Below are positions 6,932 through 15,435 of a stretch of DNA of 55,170 nucleotides, in pieces (the stretch's first letter is position 1; every line of letters begins with the position of its first letter). Source of the DNA: Gammaproteobacteria bacterium. GTDB taxonomy: Bacteria > Pseudomonadota > Gammaproteobacteria > Steroidobacterales > Steroidobacteraceae. The notes below the pieces were generated by a model. It saw only the letters and a list, made by a program, of their open reading frames with translations. It did no database searches and was not told the DNA's origin. Location: the NCBI GenBank assembly GCA_027317845.1, contig DAHVQK010000062.1:1-55170 (forward strand), given 5' to 3'. The position numbers were made by a program, and so were the translations under genes.

Positions 6932-9670
6932 TTGAGAATCTCGCATGCGCGGCTCGGTGTTGCGGCGTTGCTGGTCGCGGCGGGTGCGGCCCACGCAACC
7001 ACCGCGATCACGGCGGGCAAGGCTCGCTTTGAACTGCTGACTCCGTCCCTGGTGCGCATGGAGTACTCGCCCGACGGGGTGTTCGTGAACGCGCCGACGG
7101 CGGTCGTGCGGCGGCGGGCCTGGCCGGCGGTGCGGGTGCGCTCGCGGCGCAAGGACGGCTGGTTGATCCTCGAGACGCGCAACCTGACACTCCGCTACCG
7201 GCCGGCCTCGGGCGCGTTCAGCGCGAGCGACCTGCGGGTGAGGTGGAAGGATTCGCGCGGCAAGGCGCACCTGTGGCATCCCGGAATGCGCGATCCGGAC
7301 AATCTCGGCGGGCTGACCTACTCGCTCGACAACATCAGCGCCGCCAACCTGCCCCGTAACGATCGTGCCAGTCCGATCGATGACATCATCCCGGGCATTG
7401 AGGTGCGCCTGAGGCCGGCAACCCCGGGGCTGCTCAGCCGCGCGGGCTTCGCCTTCCTCGATGACAGCGCCACTCCGGTCTGGAATCGCCGGCACACCCG
7501 CATCGAGCCTCGCCCGGGGCCACCGGGCGAGGACGGCTACCTGTTCGTGTACGGCCACGATTACCGCAAGGCGCTCGAGGAGTACGCCGAGCTTTGCGGC
7601 CCCGTTCCGATGATTCCGCGGTACGCACTCGGACCCTGGATCACGGATTTCAACTTCGAGTATTTTCCCGGCAGCGCCCAATCGCGCTCGCGCGCCTTCC
7701 GCCGCTACGGTGAGCGGCATCTCGAGAGCGAAATCAGGCGTCTCGGGGCCGCCGGCATCCCGCTTTCCGGGCTGGTGCTCGATTTCGGCTGGCATGACTA
7801 CGGCTGGCAGGGCGGGTATGACTGGAGTCCCCTCATCGCGCATCCGGGGAAGCTCATCGCCTGGCTGCGCGCACGGGGCATGCGCCTTGCGCTCAACGAT
7901 CATCCTGGCTATGCCAACACCCGCGAAAGCATCCTGTCCTACCACGACAGCCACGCGGCGCAGGTGCTGAAGGCGCTCGGGCGTGCGCCGCCGGCGCGGC
8001 CCGCGCTCGATCTCGACCTCGCGCACTCGTTCCGATTCGCCCCGGATCCGCATGAGGTGGGAGTGACCCAACGATGGTACGCGGCCGGGTACGACGATCA
8101 CCTCTGGAAACCCATACGCACCGACCAGCCGTGGGGGCAACAACGCCGCGGCGGCCATTCACGCATCGGTTGGTATCGCGCCACGATACGCCTGCCGGCG
8201 CCGCTCCCGCACACCCTTTATCTGTACCTCGGCGCGGTCGCTGATCACTATCAACTCTTCGTCAACGGGCGACGCGTGCCGCACAGCCACGTGCAGTGGC
8301 CGCGCCGCCTGACCTATGCTGACATCGCGTCGCAGGCGAGGCCCGGGCGGCGCAACGTGATCGCGCTGCGCGTCGCGGCCGGCCGGCGGGGCGGGGGCAT
8401 CCTCGCCGGGCCCGTGGCGCTGCGCAATCTCGCGCCGCCGCACCGGATCGCATTCAACCTGGCCAATGCGCATCAGGCGGAAGTCTTCATGCGCCTGCTG
8501 CACGGGCCGCTGATGCGCCAGGGGGTGGATTTCTGGTGGGTGGACGGCGGGGGTGGCGCGGCGGGGATGCCGGGACTCGATCCGCAGCTCTGGACCAACA
8601 GAGTGTTCTACGACTACGAGCGCGCCGAGAGCGGGCGGCGCGCCTTCATCCTGAGCCGTTACGGCGGTTGGGGGAGCGAGCGCTATCCGGGATTTTTCAC
8701 CGGCGACGCCTGGTCCGAGTGGCCAGTGCTCGCGTACGAGGTGGCATTCACCGCCCGCGGCGGCAATGTGCTCGTTCCCTACATCAGCAATGACATCGGG
8801 GGCTTCCATGGAGGCAGGATCCCCTTTGCCCTGTACGCGCGCTGGATCGAGTTCGGCGCCTTCAGCCCGATTCTGCGCATGCACAGCGCGCACGAGAATC
8901 CGCTCGAGGGAAATTCGCGCATGCCGTGGGTGTATGGCCCGCGGGGCGTGGCGCTCATGAGGCGCTACTTCCGGCTGCGCGCGCGGCTCATCCCCTACCT
9001 CTACACCTATGTCTGGCGGGCACACGAGCGGGCGATGCCGCTCATGCGCCCGCTGTACATCGAGTGGCCGCGCCTGCCCGAGGCGTACCGGCACGATCAC
9101 GAGTATCTGTTTGGGTCGCAGATGCTCGTGGCGCCGGTGCTCGATCCCTCGGGCGTGCGCAGCGTCTATCTGCCGCCCGGCCGGTGGATCGATTTCTTCA
9201 GCGGCCGGCGGTACCGGGGCGGCGCCACCTTCACGGCTCGCTATGCGCCGGAGCGGATCCCGCTGTTCGTGCGCGAGGGGGCCATCATCCCGGAGGCGCG
9301 TCCCGCGGCCGGGCCGGATACGCTCGAGCTCGCTATCTACGGCGGCGGCAAGGGTCACTTCGATCTCTACCAGGACGACGGTCTTTCCTTCGCATTCCGC
9401 CGGGGCGCGTATGCCGAGACGCCCCTCGAGTGGTCGAGCACGGGCAACGGCGCGCACACCCTCATCATCGGGCCCACGCATGGAACGTTCGCCGGCGAGG
9501 CACGCCGCCGTGCCTACCTCATCCGCATCCACGCCATCGGGCGCCCCCGCAAGGTGATGCTCGAGGGCAAGCCGCTCGGGGCGTGGACATGGAAGAGGGC
9601 CCATAAGCGGCTCGACATCCGCGTGCCCGCGCAAGACATCCGCCGCAAGGTCACGCTGAGCATTCAATAG
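6932..9670 (+). CDS. Secreted GH31 alpha-glycosidase with inserted beta-sandwich
   Basis: Glycoside hydrolase family 31 enzyme of about 912 residues, probably releasing alpha-linked sugars outside the cytoplasm. The TTG start is chosen because GGGGGA lies upstream and a clean signal peptide follows (RISHARLGVAALLVAAGAAHA, cleavage after AHA). After the N-terminal beta-sandwich comes the catalytic barrel: VLDFGWHDYGWQ, the presumed nucleophile Asp in FWWVDGGG, the presumed acid/base Asp in FTGDAWSEWP, and SNDIGGFHGG. A foreign beta-sandwich of about 150 residues (around 8040-8430, with WYRATIRLPAPLP and YQLFVNGRRV, like glycan-binding jelly-rolls) is inserted within the barrel. It is followed after 4 bp by a second secreted glycosidase. 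Exact specificity (glucosidase, xylosidase or other) is not decided by sequence. Confidence 0.9.
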   Translation: MRISHARLGVAALLVAAGAAHATTAITAGKARFELLTPSLVRMEYSPDGVFVNAPTAVVRRRAWPAVRVRSRRKDGWLILETRNLTLRYRPASGAFSASDLRVRWKDSRGKAHLWHPGMRDPDNLGGLTYSLDNISAANLPRNDRASPIDDIIPGIEVRLRPATPGLLSRAGFAFLDDSATPVWNRRHTRIEPRPGPPGEDGYLFVYGHDYRKALEEYAELCGPVPMIPRYALGPWITDFNFEYFPGSAQSRSRAFRRYGERHLESEIRRLGAAGIPLSGLVLDFGWHDYGWQGGYDWSPLIAHPGKLIAWLRARGMRLALNDHPGYANTRESILSYHDSHAAQVLKALGRAPPARPALDLDLAHSFRFAPDPHEVGVTQRWYAAGYDDHLWKPIRTDQPWGQQRRGGHSRIGWYRATIRLPAPLPHTLYLYLGAVADHYQLFVNGRRVPHSHVQWPRRLTYADIASQARPGRRNVIALRVAAGRRGGGILAGPVALRNLAPPHRIAFNLANAHQAEVFMRLLHGPLMRQGVDFWWVDGGGGAAGMPGLDPQLWTNRVFYDYERAESGRRAFILSRYGGWGSERYPGFFTGDAWSEWPVLAYEVAFTARGGNVLVPYISNDIGGFHGGRIPFALYARWIEFGAFSPILRMHSAHENPLEGNSRMPWVYGPRGVALMRRYFRLRARLIPYLYTYVWRAHERAMPLMRPLYIEWPRLPEAYRHDHEYLFGSQMLVAPVLDPSGVRSVYLPPGRWIDFFSGRRYRGGATFTARYAPERIPLFVREGAIIPEARPAAGPDTLELAIYGGGKGHFDLYQDDGLSFAFRRGAYAETPLEWSSTGNGAHTLIIGPTHGTFAGEARRRAYLIRIHAIGRPRKVMLEGKPLGAWTWKRAHKRLDIRVPAQDIRRKVTLSIQ

Positions 9671-9674
9671 AGCC

Positions 9675-11921
9675 GTGGTGTCATCGAGCCGTCATGCCGT
9701 GTGGGCACTTGCTCTCCTTTGCCTCTCGGGGCGGGCGTGGCCAGCGCGACTCACGATCCGTACCCGGGCCCCGGGCGCGGGCCAGTTCCTGGTGCAGCCC
9801 GGAGAGCGTGCCATCGTGCAGGGGCATGCGCGCGGGGGGCTGGAGGTGTGGATCTACCCGTTTGAGATCGTGCGCGACTATCGCCTCGAGAAGATCGGGC
9901 GCGGCGGTAAGCGCACGCCGTTGTCCGCTCTTGCCCTGCGCACCGCGGTACATCCGGACAGCATCGACCGCATCTATTCGGGACGGGACTTCACGCTCAC
10001 CGAACACTGGTTCGTTCCGCGCGATCGTCCCGGCGTGGTGCTGAGCTATCGCCTGCGTGGCACCCGCAGTCTCAACCTGCGGTTGAGATTCCATCCGGTG
10101 TTGAACCTCATGTGGCCGGGCGCCATCGGCGGTCAATCGAGCATCTGGGACCGCGCGCTGCATGCTTTCGTGATCCGCGAGCCGACCGGCAGATATCGTG
10201 GCTACGTCGGCTCGCCGCAAGCGCGGCTGCACAGCCCGGCTCTCGCGGGTTCCTCGCTTGGATTCACGCTTCATCTGACGCCGGGCCACCCGCGCGCCGA
10301 TGTGGTCGTGAGCCTGGGCCTGCGTGGACATTATCGCGGCCGGGCCGTCTTGCGCCAATTGCTCCATGGATGGCCCGCCCTGCAGCGCCACGATGGCCGG
10401 GTGTTGCGTGGTCAGCTGCGCCGCCTGACCCGGCTGCACACCCCGGAACCGGCCGCGAACCGGGCGTTTCGCTGGGCGGAGATCGCCTTGCTCAAAGCCT
10501 GGGTGTGCAATCCCGAGCTCGGCTGCGCACTGGTGGCCGGTTACGGCCCGGCCCGCCCCGGGCGGCGGCCCCAGTACGACTGGTTCTTCGGCGGCGATGG
10601 CCTGGTCGCGGCTCGAGCGCTCGATGCCGTGGGCGATATGCCGCGGGTGAGTGCCGAGTTCGCATTTCTCAGACGCTACCAGAATGCCCGGACCGGCATG
10701 ATGTGGCATGAGCTCTCGCAGAGCGCCGGGCTGATCGATTGGCGCCTCTATCCTTACGAATACCTGCATCCCGACATCAGCATGGACTATCTGGCCACCG
10801 CCGCCGAGGTCTGGCGCACGGGCGGCGAGCGCCGCTGGTTGCGGGCGGCCTGGCCATCGCTTGAAGCCGCTTATCGTTATATCGGCACGCTGCGAGAGCC
10901 GGTGACCGGCATACCGCTCATCCCGCGGGGTGAGCGGGGCCAGAACGAGCAGCTGCGCCTGCGCGAGGAACTCAGCCTGTCGCTCGCCATGCTCTCAGCC
11001 GAGAATGGCTATGCCGTGTTGGCAAAGGCCATGGGCCACGCCGAGGCGGCGCGCGACGCACTCGCTCGCGCGCATGCGCTGCAGGCGGTCATCGGCCCGC
11101 GCTACTGGAGCGCGAAGGACGGATTCGTCTTGCAGGGATTTCTGCGCGATGGCCGGCCCACCGCGCAGCAGCGCCCGCCGATCGGCGCGCTGCGGAGCCC
11201 GGCGTTCAGTCCGGCGCAACAGGATTCCTTGATCAGACGGCTGCTGCAGCCGGACTTCCTCGCTCCCTGGGGTCTGAGAAGCCTTCCCACGACGGATGCT
11301 GCATACGACCCCGATCGCTATGCGAGCGGCAGCGTCTGGCCAGTGGAAAACGCCGCATTCGCGACGGCGCTCTGGGCTCATCACCGTGATGCGCCCGCCC
11401 GGCACATCTGGAACGTCCTGGTTGCCGCCACCACGATGGGCACGCCCGGTCACATCGCCGAGGTTTTCTCCGGCAACGCGTTTCGGGCGCTCGATGTGGC
11501 GGTACCGGCGCAGACCTGGTCCTCCGCGGGCCTGCTGCTCGCCACGGTGCACGGTTTGTTCGGATACCGTCCCGATGCGCCCGCCAACTTGCTGCGGCTC
11601 GCGCCCCATCTGCCCGTCGGCTGGAGCCGCATGAGCGCCCGCCGCCTGCCATTCGGGGCGGATTCGGTGAATGTGGAGGTCGAACGCAGGTCGGGGCGTA
11701 TGGAGTTGCGATTGTCGATGAAGCATCCGCGGCCTGGCGCCCGATGGATCGTTTCGATGCCCGCGGCCTGCACGGGGACCTCCCTGCACACCAGAGTCGA
11801 TGGCCGCCCAGTGACCGCCGACATCACGACCACCGGCGGTCATATCGAGACGACCGTCCGGGGCATGATGAACGCAGAGCGGTCCGCGACGGTGGTCATG
11901 GCCTGCGGGACGGCACAATGA
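9675..11921 (+). CDS. Secreted six-hairpin glycosidase, glycogen-debranching-like
   Basis: An export-targeted protein of 748 residues. The N-terminal signal peptide (SSRHAVWALALLCLSGRAWPA) is followed by a beta-sandwich region and an (alpha/alpha)6 barrel. The barrel resembles amylo-alpha-1,6-glucosidase/GDE-type enzymes: YDWFFGGDGLVAARAL, a GMMWHELSQSA block, YEYLHPDISMDYL, and WPVENAAFATALW with AEVFSGN near the end. The expected role is hydrolysis of a branched or alpha-linked oligosaccharide alongside the GH31 enzyme. The GTG start (9675 or 9678) lies 4 bp after the GH31 stop, so translation is probably coupled. Family membership is firm at the fold level; the substrate is unknown. Confidence 0.8.
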   Translation: MVSSSRHAVWALALLCLSGRAWPARLTIRTRAPGAGQFLVQPGERAIVQGHARGGLEVWIYPFEIVRDYRLEKIGRGGKRTPLSALALRTAVHPDSIDRIYSGRDFTLTEHWFVPRDRPGVVLSYRLRGTRSLNLRLRFHPVLNLMWPGAIGGQSSIWDRALHAFVIREPTGRYRGYVGSPQARLHSPALAGSSLGFTLHLTPGHPRADVVVSLGLRGHYRGRAVLRQLLHGWPALQRHDGRVLRGQLRRLTRLHTPEPAANRAFRWAEIALLKAWVCNPELGCALVAGYGPARPGRRPQYDWFFGGDGLVAARALDAVGDMPRVSAEFAFLRRYQNARTGMMWHELSQSAGLIDWRLYPYEYLHPDISMDYLATAAEVWRTGGERRWLRAAWPSLEAAYRYIGTLREPVTGIPLIPRGERGQNEQLRLREELSLSLAMLSAENGYAVLAKAMGHAEAARDALARAHALQAVIGPRYWSAKDGFVLQGFLRDGRPTAQQRPPIGALRSPAFSPAQQDSLIRRLLQPDFLAPWGLRSLPTTDAAYDPDRYASGSVWPVENAAFATALWAHHRDAPARHIWNVLVAATTMGTPGHIAEVFSGNAFRALDVAVPAQTWSSAGLLLATVHGLFGYRPDAPANLLRLAPHLPVGWSRMSARRLPFGADSVNVEVERRSGRMELRLSMKHPRPGARWIVSMPAACTGTSLHTRVDGRPVTADITTTGGHIETTVRGMMNAERSATVVMACGTAQ

Positions 11922-11937
11922 ACGGATCCTTTGACGC

Positions 11938-13466
11938 TCAATCGCGCGCCAATTCCTTCTCGAGCGAGAGCACGTCGAGCGTCGTCCTGATGATGACATC
12001 CGGATTCAGGCTGATCGAGTCGATGCCGAGCCGCACGAGCTCCGCGGCGAGCTCGGGGTAATCGGACGGCGCCTGACCGCAGATGCCCGCGTGGCGGCCG
12101 TTTCGCCGGCTCCCCTCGATGGCGAGTTTCAACATGCGTCGTACGCCGGGGTCGCGTTCGTCGAATTCGAAGGCGACCAGGGCCGAATCGCGGTCCACTC
12201 CGAGGGTGAGCTGGGTGAGATCGTTCGAGCCGATCGAGAAGCCATCGAATATGCGGCTGAATTCGTCGATCAACAGAACGTTGCTCGGGATCTCGCACAT
12301 CACGTAGATCTCGAGCCCCTCCTTGCCGCGCGCGCGGCCGAGCTCCTCCATGCGCGCCACCACCGCCTTGCCTTCCTCCAGGCGCCGGCAGAAGGGGATC
12401 ATGAGCTTGATGTCGCGCAGGCCGAGGACTTCACGCGCGCGCTTCATCGCGGCGCATTCGAGAGCAAAACCCTCCGCATACGCAGGATGGGTGTAGCGCG
12501 AGGCGCCGCGAAAGCCGAGCATCGGGTTGTTTTCCTTCGGCTCGAACCATCGTCCCCCGAGCAGGCCCGCATACTCATTGGTCTTGAAGTCCGACATGCG
12601 GACGATGACGGGCTTGGGATGAAACGCCGCCGCGATCGTGCCGATGCCCTCGGCGAGGCGCTCTACGAAGAAATCCGCCGGCCGCGCGTAGCCGCGAGTG
12701 AGCTGTGCGAGCGCCCGGCGTTCGCTGTCCTCGCCGAGGCGCTCGGGGTGCAGCAGCGCCATCGGGTGCGCCTTGATGTACTCGGTGACGATGAACTCCA
12801 TCCGTGCGAGCCCCACGTCGTCATTCGGCAGGAAGCTTTCCCTGAAGGCAAGCTCGGGATTGGCGAGGTTCAGCATGATTTTCGTTCGCGGCCGCTCGAT
12901 CTGCGCCAGATCGGTGCGGCGCACCTCGAACGGCAGCGTGCCGGGATACACCCTGCCGGTCTCGCCCTCGGCGCATGAGACCGTGATGAGCGCTCCGCTC
13001 GTGAGCCGCTCGGGCGCATTCCCGGTCCCGACGATCGCGGGGATGCCGAACTCGCGCGCGACGATCGCGGCGTGGCAGGTGCGGCCACCCCGGTTGGTGA
13101 CGATGGCCGTGGCCTGGCGCATGATGGGTTCCCAGTCGGGAGTCGCGCTGTCGGTCACGAGCACCTCCCCGGGTCGAAACTATCCGATCCGGGCGCTGTT
13201 GGCGATGATGCGCGCCGTGCCCGTGGCGATGCGATTGCCGACCGCGCGCCCGCAAGCGTCTCGCGCAGCCGTCCCCAGGCATTGGCCTCATCGAGCACGG
13301 CGCGGTAGGCATGCGCGGTGATGGCGAAGCCGTTGGGAATCAGAATGCCGCGGGGCCGCAGCGCCTGATACATCTCCCCGAGGGAGGCGGTCTTGCCCCC
13401 CACCAGTCCCACATCCGAAGCGCTGATCTCATCGAAGGAGCGGATGTAGCGTCTCTGAGCTCGCAT
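11938..13466 (-). pseudogene. ppsA: Phosphoenolpyruvate synthase, internally deleted
   Basis: PEP synthase (about 790 residues elsewhere) makes PEP from pyruvate and ATP. Here the ribosome site AAGGAG and the first 70 or so residues are intact (VGLVGGKTASLGEMYQAL, IPNGFAITAHAYRAVLDEAN, GRLRETLAG). The frame then jumps to what should be about residue 367: a second frame reads GRAVGNRIATGTARII, meets an in-frame TAG near 13178, and continues as EVLVTDSATPDWEPIM, the phospho-histidine motif GGRTCHAAIVARE and the complete PEP/pyruvate barrel to residue 408 of the remaining frame. About 290 residues of the ATP-grasp domain are missing, with a frameshift at the join (around 13240-13255) and a nonsense codon. 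The protein cannot be functional as PEP synthase. Sequence quality on both sides is high, so the loss looks recent or could be an assembly error. Confidence 0.9.
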
Positions 13467-13505
13467 CGTGGGCTCTCCTTACCGTGGCCCGGAGCGGGGC
13501 GCCTG

Positions 13506-13964
13506 TCACGCCAAGTGCATCTCGGGCGCGCGGGAGGTGATCACTTCGATGTGCAGCGTGCGCAGTCCGCGCAGCGAGTTGGCCACGGGGCAGTCACGCT
13601 CGGCCTTCTCGAGCAGTCGCCGCGCCCGCTCCTCGCTCGCCCCCGCCGGGATGGTGAGGCGTGCCATCGTCGCGAAACGGCTGAATTGCGTGATGCCGTC
13701 GATGCGATCGAGTTCACCCTCGGTGCGGCACTCGAGCGCGTTCCATCTGAAGTGCGAGGCGTCCGCCACCGCGCGGAAGGTAAGGACGATGCAGTCCGCG
13801 AGGGTCGCTGTGAGCAGCGCCTCCGGCCCCCACAGGTCGCCCGGCCCGGCGATGTCGGCTGGCGCCGCCGTCGGGAAGGATTCAAGGGCAGGGGCGGCCA
13901 GGGTCACCGCGCCCTCGGGCCGTCCCGAGGCGGCTGCCAGATAGCGATGGGGGTAGGGTTTCAT
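13506..13964 (-). CDS. OsmC family protein
   Basis: An OsmC/Ohr-like protein of 152 residues. Visible features are WGPEALLTATLADCIVLTF, which includes the first conserved Cys of this fold, and the C-terminal KAERDCPVANSLRG with the second Cys. In OsmC and Ohr these two cysteines reduce organic peroxides; general OsmC-like proteins carry the same pair, so peroxide reduction is a reasonable but unproven role. No Shine-Dalgarno is obvious before the ATG. TAGCGT lies 6 nt upstream and could be a -10 element of a leaderless mRNA. It sits just upstream of the broken ppsA on the same strand, with a 39-bp gap. Confidence 0.87.
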   Translation of the reverse strand: MKPYPHRYLAAASGRPEGAVTLAAPALESFPTAAPADIAGPGDLWGPEALLTATLADCIVLTFRAVADASHFRWNALECRTEGELDRIDGITQFSRFATMARLTIPAGASEERARRLLEKAERDCPVANSLRGLRTLHIEVITSRAPEMHLA

Positions 13965-14069
13965 GGATTGACGCTACCCGGATGGCCCCCATGGGAACAT
14001 CAGGACTACTGCATACGGCGGGTAGGTAGATCTGCGGACGACGGCGCGAGCCCTGGAGTTCTAGGTTCG

Positions 14070-14222
14070 ATGAGTGAACGCGCGGCGCTGCTCGCACAGG
14101 CCCAGCGCGTGGTCGCGGAGAGATACCGGTTGTACGAGGAGCTCGCCACCCGCGGCGGGGAGAGCTTCCACCCCGCACGGAGCGTGCCGTCTCAGGCCGC
14201 GGAGGATCATGGGCATTCATAA
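14070..14222 (+). pseudogene. 3' stub of a probable pyruvate:flavodoxin/ferredoxin oxidoreductase
   Basis: A 50-codon tail reading SERAALLAQAQRVVAERYRLY then EELATR, ending with TAA 11 bp inside the polX-like fragment. The pattern of charged helix plus RYRLYEELA resembles the extreme C-terminus of NifJ/YdbK-type oxidoreductases, as far as can be recalled without a search. The frame stays open upstream but loses any resemblance, so the large 5' part of the gene is missing. The overlap with the polX start suggests the two once formed an operon. The identity is uncertain; the interpretation as a stub is better supported than the name. Confidence 0.4.
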
Positions 14223-14546
14223 TTCAGACGTTGCCGATACCTTCGATGAGATCGCGGACCTGCTCTCGATCGAGGGCGAGAATCCCTTGCGCATCCGCGC
14301 TTACCGGCGCGCGGCGGCTGCCTGGAGGTGAACGGACAGCCCGCCCGGCTCGACCTGACCGACAGCCTCATCAAGGCCGCGGTCGAGCGTGGCGTGTGCC
14401 TGTCGCTCGCAAGCGATGCGCACTCGGGCGAACAGCTGGCCAATCTCGATGGCGCGATCCGCCAGGCGCGCCGCGGCTGGGTGACACGGCGCAATGCCCT
14501 CAACACCCGTCCGGTGGCGGAGGTGCGCTCGGTGCTGCGGTCGTGA
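14209..14546 (+). pseudogene. polX: PolX-type DNA polymerase/PHP phosphoesterase, internally deleted
   Basis: The first 37 codons (NSDVADTFDEIADLLSIEG, NPLRIRAYRRAA) match the N-terminus of bacterial DNA polymerase X, with GGAGG before the ATG. The next stretch, in another frame, reads LEVNGQPARLDLTDSLIKAA, LASDAHSGEQLANLDGAI and RRGWVTRRNALNTRPVAEV, which is the end of the PHP domain of the same protein. PolX is normally about 570 residues, so roughly 460 residues (about 1.4 kb) were deleted around 14318-14334, with a frameshift at the join. The polymerase and most of the PHP active site are gone. This is the second large internal deletion within 1 kb of the ppsA lesion. Confidence 0.85.
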
Positions 14547-14563
14547 GTGCGCAGAACGCCGCA

Positions 14564-15208
14564 ATGAGCCACCGCCGGGAGCGGCGCGGCCGCGGCACCG
14601 CCACTGTGAGCGTGCACGTGCACAACCTGGCGCAGATGTTCAACTCCCTAGATCCCTCCCCCTTCTGGGATCGCGACCTCGACCGCGAGGCGGCGGAGTT
14701 CATCGAAGAGGAGTTCAGCGACAAACGCGGCTCGAGGCACTGGCGGCTGACTGTGCACGCGAGCGAAGGCGCAGACCTGACAGAGGACCTGCGCAGCGCC
14801 GTAGGGCGCTACTATCAACGAATGGCGGGCTCCACGCGCCGGCTTCTGCGCGAGCAGATCAGACTGGGACAGCTGTCCCTGCTCGGTGGATCCGCGATTT
14901 TCCTGCTCAGCATGAGCGCCCGGCGAATTCTCTCCACTCTGCTCCCGCATGGCACGTCCCGCCTGCTCGATGAGGGCCTGATCATTCTGGCCTGGCTCGC
15001 GCTGTGGCGCCCCGCCGAATCGCTGGTGTACGGATGGGTGCCGTTGTGGCGCAAGTGGAAAATGTATCAGCGCCTTGCGGCCATGCGGGTCAGTGTCCGT
15101 GTTGGAAAGGCGGGCGTCGGGAGCGGGCGACTTCCCGGATCGAAACAAGAGGTGCCGGCGCCGCCATCCACCGCATCGTCGGAGCAGGACGAGCGGCCTT
15201 GGGCTTGA
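14564..15208 (+). CDS. Conserved membrane protein of unknown function
   Basis: A protein of about 214 residues. The N-terminal soluble part contains a striking block (NLAQMFNSLDPSPFWDRDLD, REAAEFIEEEFSD) that I believe is shared by an uncharacterised proteobacterial family. Two hydrophobic segments follow (LSLLGGSAIFLLSMSA and LIILAWLALW), with a VYGWVPLWRKWKMYQRL stretch after the second, then a low-complexity tail. No catalytic motif is evident. A GTG at 14543, overlapping the stop of the polX remnant, would add seven residues and would explain translation by coupling; the ATG at 14564 has no strong ribosome site of its own. A role at the inner membrane is all that can be inferred. Confidence 0.75.
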   Translation: MSHRRERRGRGTATVSVHVHNLAQMFNSLDPSPFWDRDLDREAAEFIEEEFSDKRGSRHWRLTVHASEGADLTEDLRSAVGRYYQRMAGSTRRLLREQIRLGQLSLLGGSAIFLLSMSARRILSTLLPHGTSRLLDEGLIILAWLALWRPAESLVYGWVPLWRKWKMYQRLAAMRVSVRVGKAGVGSGRLPGSKQEVPAPPSTASSEQDERPWA

Positions 15209-15339
15209 AGTGGGCGGACCGATCGCCACGCTCGCGATCACGGCGGTCTCGTGCACTCCTCGTGCGACGCGAAAAAAACTCGAGGAACCTCTGGCCAGCT
15301 TCGGGACGCGCTAGCTATTATTACGTACTGAAGCTCGCG

Positions 15340-15373
15340 CCAACGGGACGGTATGCTTGCTCCGTCTCGTTGG
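15340..15373. promoter_or_regulatory. Long inverted repeat upstream of the NDP-sugar pyrophosphorylase gene
   Basis: CCAACGGGACGG and CCGTCTCGTTGG form a 12-bp stem with one mismatch around a 10-nt spacer, 62 bp before the start codon. It could be an operator or a leader hairpin. The T-rich stretch after it (TTGATTT) is weak for an intrinsic terminator of the upstream gene. Nothing else stands out in 15209-15435. Confidence 0.4.
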
Positions 15374-15435
15374 TTGATTTCCCACGCCAGAGCGCGGCGT
15401 CCCGTTCGCGGGCGCTGCGATAGGAAGGTGGCCGC

